DNA from: Candidatus Firestonebacteria bacterium RIFOXYA2_FULL_40_8
GTDB lineage: Bacteria; Oederibacteriota; D2-FULL-39-29
Direction: 5' to 3'
DNA: 12,205 bases
Assembly: GCA_001778355.1 (NCBI GenBank)
Contig: MFGS01000007.1
Span: 7,213-19,417, forward strand
Below the pieces are notes generated by a model. That model saw nothing but the letters and a program-made list of their open reading frames with translations. It made no database searches and had not been told where the DNA came from. The position numbers were made by a program, and so were the translations under genes. Shown here piece by piece: positions 1 through 5,913 of this stretch (its first letter is position 1; each line of letters opens with the position of its first letter).

Positions 1-503
1 TTGCACAGTTCTTTTGTCATATCAATAACCTGCACGCTTTCACCGGAAGGAACCTTTATTTTTGCATCAAGCGTATTTTGAGGCCCGTTTAACGGTTCTT
101 TCGCACCTTTTACCCTGAAGATCATATTTCTTTCCACCGGGGATTCACTGAAAACATTGAAACAAACTTTAGGATAATCACCCCAAAAAGCCCTTGTAGG
201 CCCGAATTCACCGACCGAGCCCTTTCCCTTGTAAGTAATTTTCATCCTGTATTTTTCACCTTCTGTAGCGTGTTCTTTTGTAAGGGATGCTTCGGTAAAG
301 GTGTCATGCGGTGTAAATGTTTCCCCTTTATCAAATTTTAAAATAAACTTGCTCTCTTTTACCGCCGTCTTTTCCGCGATAACTTCCGCAGCTTTTACTT
401 CTTCTGCTTTAGGTGAAGCGGCCTCTCCCTGCGTCACGGCTTTATTTGCCGAGCAGGAAACGAACATTACCGCAACCGCAAGTACCAGTATCAATCTTTT
501 CAT
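1..503 (-). CDS. Lipoprotein with probable jelly-roll (galactose-binding-like) domain, partial (3' end beyond window)
   Basis: This frame runs off the left edge; 167 codons are visible. It begins with a short lipoprotein signal: MKR, a hydrophobic stretch to about residue 13, and a lipobox FVSC with the acylated Cys at 17. The protein is therefore expected to be membrane-anchored. A low-complexity Ala/Glu/Lys linker (about residues 20-50) follows. The folded part from about 52 has the pattern of galactose-binding-like jelly-roll domains: an aromatic 'FWGDYPKVCFNVF' strand (residues 106-118), a strand 'RNMIFRVKG', then 'KIKVPSGESVQVIDM', which resembles the 'LPPGWNTVEIPL' strand of that fold. 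The start is an ATG with GGAGGA about 6 bases upstream. It lies 20 bases after the MORN-protein stop, so the two are probably co-transcribed. The domain assignment is an inference from strand patterns; sugar binding is not shown. Confidence 0.8.
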   Translation of the reverse strand, partial: MKRLILVLAVAVMFVSCSANKAVTQGEAASPKAEEVKAAEVIAEKTAVKESKFILKFDKGETFTPHDTFTEASLTKEHATEGEKYRMKITYKGKGSVGEFGPTRAFWGDYPKVCFNVFSESPVERNMIFRVKGAKEPLNGPQNTLDAKIKVPSGESVQVIDMTKELC

Positions 504-523
504 TTGTTCCTCCAGTAAATTAA

Positions 524-1279
524 CTATTTATTTTCATCTACCGCGCTTAAAAGTTTTCCGTCAGGTTCGTATCTCTTTACTATACCCTTGACTGAGCCGT
601 TTACATAAGCCGCTTCCACTTCCAGATTGCCGTTCTCAAAATATTTTTTGTAAACGCCTTCGCCCCTTCCCACCGTATAGTTTAATTCTTCTTTTATCTT
701 TCCGGTCTCATAGTATTTTTTAGCAGGACCGTCAAGGGAGTCGTTCTTGTAATTTTCTTCCGACTCAAGTATCCCCGTCGGATAATATGCCATTCTTTTC
801 CCGTACTTCATATCTTCTTTATAGTTTTCCTCAGATTCTTTTTTTCCGCTCTCGTTATAAGTAAGACAAGAACCATTTTTCTTTCCCATTTTATAACTAA
901 TCGATTGCCTGAGTACTCCGTCTTTATAATAAGTGTTCCTCTTTCCGTTCAATTTATTGTACATATATTCGGCATCCGAACTAAGCTTTCCGTCCCTGGT
1001 GTAAACCTTAGTGAAAACTTTCATCCCGTATTTGTAGGTATATTCAAATCTTAAGGTTTTTCCGTCCTGATAGTAGAACTTATAAACTCCATCCGGTATT
1101 TTTCCCGTCATACTTTTAAAATTTCCGTTCGTATCATAAACTTCCCGGGCCACTTCATTTTCCCCGTCAATGAAAATAAACGAAGTTGCCGTCTCCTTAA
1201 TATCAAGGATTACCTTCACCTCCGCTGTCGCCGGAAAAACAAAAAACATTATTAACGCACCCAATATGTATTTTTTCAT
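524..1279 (-). CDS. Exported MORN-2 repeat protein (YwqK-like)
   Basis: The 251-residue protein has an N-terminal signal peptide (MKKYILGALIMFF...) with a likely signal peptidase I site after PATA, so it is predicted to be exported. The rest is a run of about eight degenerate repeats of 20-24 residues with the cores 'GVYKFYYQDGKTLRFEYTY', 'GKRNTYYKDGVLRQSISY', 'GKRMAYYPTGILESEENY' and 'GVYKKYFENGNLEVEAAY'. This is the MORN-2 (PF07661) pattern. Database names often say 'toxin-antitoxin system YwqK family antitoxin', but nothing here indicates a toxin-antitoxin role. Repeat proteins of this kind are usually envelope or surface proteins of unknown function. I chose the ATG at 1279 over an upstream in-frame ATG at 1303. 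The inner ATG has AAGGAGAGG upstream and starts directly with the signal peptide, while the outer one would add eight mostly charged residues before it. A lipoprotein gene follows after 20 bases. Confidence 0.9.
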   Translation of the reverse strand: MKKYILGALIMFFVFPATAEVKVILDIKETATSFIFIDGENEVAREVYDTNGNFKSMTGKIPDGVYKFYYQDGKTLRFEYTYKYGMKVFTKVYTRDGKLSSDAEYMYNKLNGKRNTYYKDGVLRQSISYKMGKKNGSCLTYNESGKKESEENYKEDMKYGKRMAYYPTGILESEENYKNDSLDGPAKKYYETGKIKEELNYTVGRGEGVYKKYFENGNLEVEAAYVNGSVKGIVKRYEPDGKLLSAVDENK

Positions 1280-1318
1280 ATTACCTTTACCTCTCCTTAG
1301 CATTTAACCTGTATTTTC

Positions 1319-1355
1319 AGTTATTATTATAATAATAATTGTCTTTGTTTTACAA
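1319..1355 (-). promoter_or_regulatory. Probable sigma-70-type promoter for the MORN-protein/lipoprotein operon
   Basis: On the minus strand a -35-like TTGTAA (1355-1350) is followed after 18 bases by a perfect TATAAT (1331-1326). Transcription would start near 1319, about 40 bases before the MORN ATG. The -35 matches only four of six positions and the area is AT-rich (TTATTATTAT), so the -10 may be partly coincidental. Its position between the dnaK terminator and the next gene supports it. Confidence 0.5.
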
Positions 1356-1390
1356 GCATTATTCTTGTTTTTAATTACTGCTTTTCCCTT

Positions 1391-1429
1391 TAAAACAAAA
1401 GCGCTTTGAGGTTTTATCCCCAAAGCGCT
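1391..1429 (-). terminator. Intrinsic terminator of the groES-groEL-dnaK operon
   Basis: The inverted repeat has 12-base arms (1400-1411 and 1418-1429; AGCGCTTTGAGG against CCCCAAAGCGCT on +) and a 6-base loop. Read as minus-strand RNA, the single mismatch becomes a G-U wobble, giving a 12-bp stem. A U-rich tail (TTTGTTTT, 1399-1392) follows at once. It lies about 100 bases after the dnaK stop and before the MORN-gene promoter. Stem, tail and position agree. Confidence 0.88.
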
Positions 1430-1477
1430 CCTTTAAATCTATAATCCTCCGCCTTTGCTAATCATCTCTTCTAAAGA

Positions 1478-1525
1478 TCCGCCGTACATAATTGGCGGAC
1501 AAGCCTCTAAGCGTCTAAGCCTCTG
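1478..1525. repeat. Palindrome plus tandem octamers next to the dnaK stop codon
   Basis: A 6-bp inverted repeat TCCGCC...GGCGGA (1478-1483 and 1494-1499, 10-base loop) is followed on + by a tandem array with the octamer TCTAAGCG/TCTAAGCC (1506-1521). Partial units flank it (AAGCC before, TCT after). The array ends 3 bases from the dnaK stop codon. The same layout, with a different sequence, follows the groES stop (5190-5230). Function unknown; it is probably a noncoding intergenic repeat. Confidence 0.55.
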
Positions 1526-1527
1526 AT

Positions 1528-3411
1528 TTACTTCTTCTCGTCTTCTACCTTAAAGTCAGCATCTACTACATTGTCGCCGTTTTTCTTCGGTTCTGCGCCT
1601 GCACCTGCATTCGGGTCCTGCTGCTGTTGTCCTGCTCCCGGAGCGCCCTGCTGCTGTTGCTGCTGGGCCTGCTGGTAGATGGCTTCACCAAGCTTCTGGG
1701 AAACCTTCTTTAAGTTCTCCAGGCCGGATTTTATCCCGTCTGTGTCATTTGCTTCTACTTTTTTCTTAAGATCGGCAATAGCTTCCGTTATCGCGGTTTT
1801 TGTCGCTTCATCCACTTTCGCCGCATGTTCCGCAAGCGTTTTCTCCGTCTGATAGATAAGCGAGTCGGCTTCATTTTTAACCTGAATCGCCTCTGCTTTT
1901 TGCTTATCATCCGTCGCAAACTGCTCTGCCTGCTTTACCATCTTTTCAATATCTTCCTTGGAAAGTTTGGTCGGCGCGGTTATCTTCATGGACTGTTCTT
2001 TACCGGTACCCAGGTCTTTTGCCGAGACATGGATAATGCCGTTAGCATCTATATCAAACGCCACCTCTATCTGCGGCATGCCTCTCGGCGCCGGAGCAAT
2101 ACCTACAAGCTGAAAACGCCCGAGAGTCGTGTTGTCTGCTACCATGGCGCGTTCACCCTGCAGTACATGTATCTCCACGCTCGGCTGATTGTCGGCCGCG
2201 GTGGAAAATATCTGGCTCTTTTTTGTGGGTATTGTGGTATTTCTTTCAATGAGCTTTGTAAAAACTCCGCCCAGAGTTTCAATACCGAGTGATAATGGGG
2301 TAACATCCAGAAGCAGTACATCTTTAATGTCACCGGTAAGTACCGCTCCCTGAACACCGGCACCCATCGCCACGCATTCCATCGGATCCACTCCGCGTTC
2401 TACCACTTTGCCGATAACTTCTTCGACAAATTTCTGAACGATCGGCATTCTGGTAGGACCGCCGACCATGATTACTTTATTTATATCCTTTGCCGTGAGC
2501 TTGCCGTCCGTAAGCGCATTCTCAACCGGCTTTCTGCATTTGTCAATAGTCGGACGTACAAGATCTTCAAGCTTTGCTCTCGTCATTTTCATGACCAGAT
2601 GTTTAGGACCTGAAGCATTCGCGGAAATAAACGGCAGGTTAATATCTGTCTCAAGTGTCGTCGAAAGCTCTATTTTTGCTTTCTCCGCCGCTTCGCGCAG
2701 ACGCTGTACAGCCATTTTATCTTTATTTAAGTCAATACCTTCCGCCCTCTGAAACTCATCGGCTATGTATTTAATGATGGAATTGTCCATATCGGTACCG
2801 CCAAGCTGTGTATCGCCGCTTGTGGAAATAACCTCAAAGACACCTTCCGCCATGTGCATGATCGTGACATCAAGCGTACCGCCGCCAAGGTCGAACACCA
2901 GGATCTTCTGTTCTTTCCCTGCTTTATCAAGTCCGTAGGAAAGGCAGGCCGCCGTCGGCTCATTTATGATCCTGACAACTTCAAGACCGGCAATTGTACC
3001 CGCGTCTTTCGTTGCCTGTCTCTGGTTATCATTAAAATACGCCGGAACGGTAATGACTGCTTTTTCCACTTTCTCGCCCAAAAACGCTTCAGCATCGGCT
3101 TTGATCTTCTGGAGAATATAAGCCGAGATCTGCTGGGGCGTGTACTCTTTACCGTAAATTTTTACTTTGTAATCGGAACCCATCTTTCTTTTGATGGCGA
3201 TCACGGTACCCTCGACATTCGAAACCGCCTGGCGCCTTGCCGGTTCGCCCACGAGTTTTTGACCGTCTTTCGTAAAAGCTACATAAGACGGGAACGCCTT
3301 ACCGCCTATGGAAGTTCCTTCCGCAGAAGGAATAATCGTAGGTTTTCCGCCAATCATAGCAGCGGCCGCCGAATTACTGGTACCTAAGTCAATTCCTATT
3401 ATTTTAGCCAT
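1528..3411 (-). CDS. dnaK: Molecular chaperone DnaK (Hsp70)
   Basis: This is a 627-residue Hsp70, an ATP-dependent cytoplasmic chaperone that binds exposed hydrophobic peptides and normally works with DnaJ and GrpE. Visible landmarks are phosphate-1 'IGIDLGTSNS' (5-14), 'VITVPAYFNDNQRQATKDAG' (119-138), 'INEPTAA' (149-155), phosphate-2 'DLGGGTLDVT' (174-183), adenosine loop 'VGGPTRMP' (316-323), linker 'DVLLLDV' (364-370), the substrate-binding domain from about 390, a helical lid, a Gln-rich stretch (580-598) and the end 'NVVDADFKVEDEKK'. The segment after 'IAIKRKMGSDY' (72-81) is short, lacking the roughly 24-residue insertion of proteobacterial DnaK. 'GTSNSAAA', 'IPSAEG', 'GGKAFPSYVAFTKDG' and 'GGTDMD' recall, from memory, the Thermoplasma-type DnaK. 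The ATG is preceded by a weak GAGG. It is the third gene of groES-groEL-dnaK, 60 bases after groEL, with no grpE or dnaJ in view. Confidence 0.97.
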   Translation of the reverse strand: MAKIIGIDLGTSNSAAAAMIGGKPTIIPSAEGTSIGGKAFPSYVAFTKDGQKLVGEPARRQAVSNVEGTVIAIKRKMGSDYKVKIYGKEYTPQQISAYILQKIKADAEAFLGEKVEKAVITVPAYFNDNQRQATKDAGTIAGLEVVRIINEPTAACLSYGLDKAGKEQKILVFDLGGGTLDVTIMHMAEGVFEVISTSGDTQLGGTDMDNSIIKYIADEFQRAEGIDLNKDKMAVQRLREAAEKAKIELSTTLETDINLPFISANASGPKHLVMKMTRAKLEDLVRPTIDKCRKPVENALTDGKLTAKDINKVIMVGGPTRMPIVQKFVEEVIGKVVERGVDPMECVAMGAGVQGAVLTGDIKDVLLLDVTPLSLGIETLGGVFTKLIERNTTIPTKKSQIFSTAADNQPSVEIHVLQGERAMVADNTTLGRFQLVGIAPAPRGMPQIEVAFDIDANGIIHVSAKDLGTGKEQSMKITAPTKLSKEDIEKMVKQAEQFATDDKQKAEAIQVKNEADSLIYQTEKTLAEHAAKVDEATKTAITEAIADLKKKVEANDTDGIKSGLENLKKVSQKLGEAIYQQAQQQQQQGAPGAGQQQQDPNAGAGAEPKKNGDNVVDADFKVEDEKK

Positions 3412-3436
3412 ATTTTTACCCGCCTCTAGAACTTTA

Positions 3437-3457
3437 GGGCAGGCGTTAAACCTGCCC
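3437..3457. repeat. Palindrome in the groEL-dnaK gap
   Basis: Seven-base arms GGGCAGG and CCTGCCC (3437-3443, 3451-3457) flank a 7-base loop within the 60-base gap between groEL and dnaK. On the minus strand there is no U-run after it (CTAAAG follows), so it is not a normal terminator. It could stabilise RNA ends or act as a processing site that sets the groEL:dnaK ratio. It resembles the palindrome at 9967-9982 in build (GCAGG / TTTA-type loop / CCTGC), which suggests a genome-wide repeat family. Confidence 0.6.
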
Positions 3458-3471
3458 CAAGCCTAATTATT

Positions 3472-5103
3472 TTAGTACATTCCTCCGCCCATGCCACCGC
3501 CGCCCGGCATAGGTGCTTCATTCTTTGCTTCCGGAATATCAGTGATAAGTGTTTCAGTCGTAAGGAGAAGTCCCGCAACGCTTGCTGCGTTCTGCAGAGC
3601 AGTCCTTGTGACTTTGGTCGGATCAATAATTCCGCCCTTGACCATGTCTTCATATTCACCGGTCAAAGCGTTGAATCCGTAATTAACATCTTTTGACTTT
3701 TTAATTTTATCAACAACCACAGAGGCCTCTTCGCCGGCGTTGAAAGCTATCTGTCTTACCGGTTCTTCAAGCGCTCTCTTTAAAATATTGATACCGATCA
3801 TCTCGTCTTCTTTCACTTTCATTGTATCAAGTGCTTTCATCGCGCGAAGGAGCGCAACGCCGCCTCCGGGAACTATACCTTCTTCAACCGCGGCCCTGGT
3901 AGCGTGAAGCGCGTCTTCAAAGATGGATTTCTTCGCCTTCATCTCGGGTTCAGTTGCCGCGCCGATATTGATGACCGCGACACCGCCCGCAAGCTTGGCT
4001 TTTCTTTCCTGGAGTTTTTCTTTATCATAATCGCTCTTGGTCTCAGCCATCTGTGTAGAAAGCTGATTTACCCGGGCAAGTATATCTTTCTTGCTGCCTG
4101 CGCCTTCGATTATCGTAGTATTATCTTTATCAATAAGTATTCTTTTTGCCCTGCCAAGATCGGTAATATCAACTGTTTCCAGCTTTACACCGAGTTCTTC
4201 GGCTATCATTTTTCCGCCGGTAAGTATCGCTATATCCTCAAGCATGGCTTTTCTTCTGTCGCCAAAGCCCGGGGCTTTTACCGCGCAAATGGCTAAAGTG
4301 CCTCTGATCTTGTTGACTACTATGGTAGCAAGCGCTTCGCCTTCAACTTCTTCCGCGATGATGAGTAACGGCTTGCCTTTCTGCACGACTTTCTCAAGTA
4401 TAGGAAGGAGGTCTTTCATTGCAGATATTTTTTTCTCGTGAATTAAAATATAAGGATCCTCGAGAACTGCTTCCATTCTGTCCGCATTGGTTACAAAGTA
4501 AGGGGAGAGATAACCCTGGTCGAACTGCATACCTTCGACAACATCAACTACCGTCTCCATACCTTTTGCTTCTTCAATGGTGATGACGCCGTCTTTGCCG
4601 ACTTTTTCCATCGCGTCCGCGATCAAATCGCCGACTTTCTGGTCATTGTGTGCGGAAACCGCGCCGACCTGCGCTATTTCTTTTTTATCTTTTACATCTT
4701 TGCTGAATTTTTTAAGTTCGGATACAACCGCTTCTACGCCTTTGTCAATGCCTCTTTTAATGGCAATAGGATTTGCGCCCGCGGTAACATTCTTTAAACC
4801 TTCTCTGAAAATCGCATGAGCCAGCACTGTTGCCGTGGTCGTGCCGTCGCCCGCTACGTCGGAAGTCTTTGAAGCAACTTCTTTCAGTAACTGCGCGCCC
4901 ATATTTTCAAAGGGTTCAGGAAGTTCAATTTCCTTTGCTACCGTTACGCCGTCGTTCGTTACCGTCGGAGCTCCGAATTTTTTATCTATTACAACATTTC
5001 TTCCCCTCGGGCCCATGGTTACTTTTACCGCATTGGCAACCGCTTCCACGCCCTTGAGCAGGGACTTCCTTGCGTCTTCTGAAAAACTTAACTGCTTAGC
5101 CAT
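3472..5103 (-). CDS. groEL: Chaperonin GroEL (Hsp60), 60 kDa subunit
   Basis: This is a 543-residue group I chaperonin subunit. It forms the double-heptamer ring that, with the GroES cap, folds proteins in an ATP-driven cycle in the cytoplasm. The sequence shows the usual start 'MAKQLSFSEDARKSLLKGV', 'VTMGPRGRNVVIDKKFG' (28-44), 'TNDGVTVAKEIEL' (49-61), the ATP-site 'GDGTTTAT' (85-92, containing the catalytic Asp) and 'VEEGIVPGGGVALLRA' in the second equatorial part. The C-terminal tail is short and Gly/Met-rich, 'PMPGGGGMGGGMY', as is typical of the cavity-floor tails. Length is normal for the family. The ATG has GGAGG nine bases upstream. It lies 137 bases downstream of groES, a wider gap than usual, filled by a palindrome and tandem 7-mers. 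dnaK follows after 60 bases. Confidence 0.98.
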   Translation of the reverse strand: MAKQLSFSEDARKSLLKGVEAVANAVKVTMGPRGRNVVIDKKFGAPTVTNDGVTVAKEIELPEPFENMGAQLLKEVASKTSDVAGDGTTTATVLAHAIFREGLKNVTAGANPIAIKRGIDKGVEAVVSELKKFSKDVKDKKEIAQVGAVSAHNDQKVGDLIADAMEKVGKDGVITIEEAKGMETVVDVVEGMQFDQGYLSPYFVTNADRMEAVLEDPYILIHEKKISAMKDLLPILEKVVQKGKPLLIIAEEVEGEALATIVVNKIRGTLAICAVKAPGFGDRRKAMLEDIAILTGGKMIAEELGVKLETVDITDLGRAKRILIDKDNTTIIEGAGSKKDILARVNQLSTQMAETKSDYDKEKLQERKAKLAGGVAVINIGAATEPEMKAKKSIFEDALHATRAAVEEGIVPGGGVALLRAMKALDTMKVKEDEMIGINILKRALEEPVRQIAFNAGEEASVVVDKIKKSKDVNYGFNALTGEYEDMVKGGIIDPTKVTRTALQNAASVAGLLLTTETLITDIPEAKNEAPMPGGGGMGGGMY

Positions 5104-5189
5104 ATTACATTTCCTCCATTGTCAATTTTGACTTATTTTTATTTTGTTTTGTTTTAACTTTTCTCTTTCAGATTTTTTCGGCTCTTTTT

Positions 5190-5230
5190 CTGCCGTCAGG
5201 CAGAGTTTCGAGTTTCGGATTTCGAATTTG
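5190..5230. repeat. Palindrome plus tandem 7/8-mers after the groES stop codon
   Basis: CTGCC-GTCA-GGCAG (5190-5203) is directly followed on + by AGTTTCG (5204-5210), AGTTTCGG (5211-5218), ATTTCGA (5219-5225) and ATTTG (5226-5230), ending 10 bases from the groES stop. This repeats the layout seen after dnaK. It widens the groES-groEL gap to 137 bases. There is no U-run on the minus strand after the hairpin, so it is not an obvious terminator. Confidence 0.55.
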
Positions 5231-5240
5231 CTTTACTTAA

Positions 5241-5531
5241 CTATTTTTCAAGTATCGCGAGAATATCTTCTTCTCTCATGATAAGATGCTTTTCCCCGTC
5301 AATTGTGATCTCATTGCCCGAGTATTTCGCAAACATCACGGTATCGCCTTTTTTCACGGAAAGAGGTTTCTTCGTTCCGTTTTCAAGAATCTTGCCGGAG
5401 CCCACTGCTACTATTTTCCCTTCTTCCGGTTTTTCCTTCGCTGAATCCGGGATTATGATCCCGCCCTTCTTTGTCTCTCCGCCTTCAAGCGGCTTCACAA
5501 CAACCCTGTCTTCCAATGGCTTTATATGCAT
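5241..5531 (-). CDS. groES: Co-chaperonin GroES (Hsp10)
   Basis: This 96-residue co-chaperonin is the heptameric lid that closes the GroEL folding chamber. Features are the N-terminal strand 'MHIKPLEDRVVVKPLE', the mobile loop 'GGETKKGGIIIPDSAKEKP' (17-35) with the hydrophobic III that contacts GroEL, 'GKIVAVGSG', 'VKKGDTVMFAKYSGNEI' and the C-terminal 'LIMREEDILAILEK'. Length and motifs are fully standard. I chose the ATG at 5531 because a strong AGGAGG lies 11 bases before it. The alternative in-frame GTG at 5543 overlaps that ribosome binding site and would add four unusual residues. It is the first gene of groES-groEL-dnaK. The leader (about 80 bases) carries a small hairpin, ATGCCT/AGGCAT (5558-5576), just upstream of the ribosome binding site but not covering it. 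A sigma-54 promoter precedes it. Confidence 0.97.
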   Translation of the reverse strand: MHIKPLEDRVVVKPLEGGETKKGGIIIPDSAKEKPEEGKIVAVGSGKILENGTKKPLSVKKGDTVMFAKYSGNEITIDGEKHLIMREEDILAILEK

Positions 5532-5610
5532 ACTTCCGTACACCTCCTATAAGATTTATGCCTCTTTTTCAGGCATTTTGAGTATTTCAGGCAATTCACT
5601 ACTGTATCCA

Positions 5611-5637
5611 CCCTTTATATAAGCAATTCCCGTGCCA
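5611..5637 (-). promoter_or_regulatory. Sigma-54 (RpoN) -24/-12 promoter of groES-groEL-dnaK
   Basis: The minus strand reads TGGCACG (5637-5631), four bases GGAA, then TTGCTT (5626-5621). This is an exact match to the sigma-54 consensus TGGCACG-N4-TTGCW, with the diagnostic GG (5636-5635) and GC (5624-5623) separated by the required 10 bases. The predicted start is near 5611, giving a leader of about 80 bases before the groES ATG. Sigma-54 promoters need an ATP-driven enhancer-binding protein. Candidate upstream sites exist at 5738-5798. The identification rests on the motif and its placement. Confidence 0.85.
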
Positions 5638-5737
5638 ACCTTTAATAACAAAAGAAAAAGCATTGAAATACCTTGATTTTTATGAGTTATTGACTTTTGG
5701 AAGGAAGTTATTAACACCTTTATCAACAGTCATAAAT

Positions 5738-5798
5738 GTTCTATAATGGTACAACGACAATATTTTACTATGAATAGAGCGTTCCATAATAGAACGCT
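5738..5798. promoter_or_regulatory. Two related upstream palindromes, candidate enhancer sites for a sigma-54 activator
   Basis: Two 15-base imperfect palindromes, GTTCTATAATGGTAC (5738-5752) and GTTCCATAATAGAAC (5781-5795), match at 12 of 15 positions. The second extends to 7-bp arms (5778-5784 and 5792-5798). Their centres are 43 bases apart, about four helical turns, and lie near -134 and -177 from the predicted groES start. Two same-face dyads at this distance are typical for bacterial enhancer-binding proteins. The protein is unknown. The second palindrome, followed on + by TTTATTTT, could alternatively be a weak plus-strand terminator. Confidence 0.5.
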
Positions 5799-5807
5799 TT
5801 ATTTTGC

Positions 5808-5880
5808 TGTGACAGTCACCTAAAAAGCATTGTGCTGTTAGTTTAATTATGCCTTCAACTTGAGCAAAGGTGACAGGCAC
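5808..5880. repeat. Degenerate REP-like inverted pair related to the RAYT palindromes
   Basis: TGTGACAGTCACC (5808-5820) shares 12 bases (TGTGACAGTCAC) with the palindrome arms flanking the transposase at 8467 and 9151. In the opposite sense, GGTGACAGGCAC (5869-5880) matches the other arm (GGTGACTGTCAC) at 10 of 12 positions. The arms are 48 bases apart instead of 3. It is probably an old or diverged copy of the same repeat family. Confidence 0.5.
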
Positions 5881-5913
5881 TTTTTCGCAGGCATCAATGA
5901 AAGCAGGCATCCT

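Larger units (their letters stand above)
5532..5913. other. Intergenic region upstream of groES (382 bases), regulatory and repeat content
   Basis: No believable gene is present. A 76-codon open frame (5680-5910, minus) runs through the palindromes and repeats and resembles no family I know, so I do not call it. From groES outward the region holds the leader hairpin (5558-5576), a sigma-54 promoter (5611-5637), two related 15-base palindromes (5738-5752, 5781-5795) and a degenerate REP-like pair (5808-5880). At the amidohydrolase end there is a 9-base direct repeat GCAGGCATC (5887-5895 and 5903-5911). I saw no CIRCE (TTAGCACTC-N9-GAGTGCTAA). Confidence 0.7.

Noticed and set aside
2854..3387. 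Long plus-strand open frames opposite dnaK and groEL (also 1825-2292 and 4091-4441)
   Set aside because: They are antisense to strongly conserved chaperone codons, show no family pattern and no ribosome binding sites; they are shadows of the coding strand.
5558..5576. RNA thermometer in the groES leader
   Set aside because: The hairpin ATGCCT/AGGCAT lies 9 bases upstream of AGGAGG and does not pair with it, so it does not fit a ROSE- or fourU-type thermometer.
5540..5640. CIRCE/HrcA operator upstream of groES
   Set aside because: I searched by eye for TTAGCACTC...GAGTGCTAA and found no match in the leader or promoter region.
5708..5728. Two near DnaA boxes, TTATTAACA and TTATCAACA, 12 bases apart
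   Set aside because: Each has a mismatch to TTATNCACA, there are only two, and no dnaA, dnaN or AT-rich unwinding region is near; chance in AT-rich DNA is likely.
5719..5805. Possible tiny plus-strand RNA: TATAAT at 5742-5747 and a hairpin followed by TTTATTTT at 5778-5805
   Set aside because: The -35 (TTTATC) is weak, the product would be only about 50 bases, and the TATAAT is part of the repeated 15-base palindrome. It is kept only as an alternative reading of the enhancer sites.
5680..5910. A 76-codon open frame on the minus strand between groES and the amidohydrolase
   Set aside because: It runs through the palindromes and REP-like repeat, has no clear ribosome binding site and matches no family; the region is better explained as regulatory and repeat DNA.
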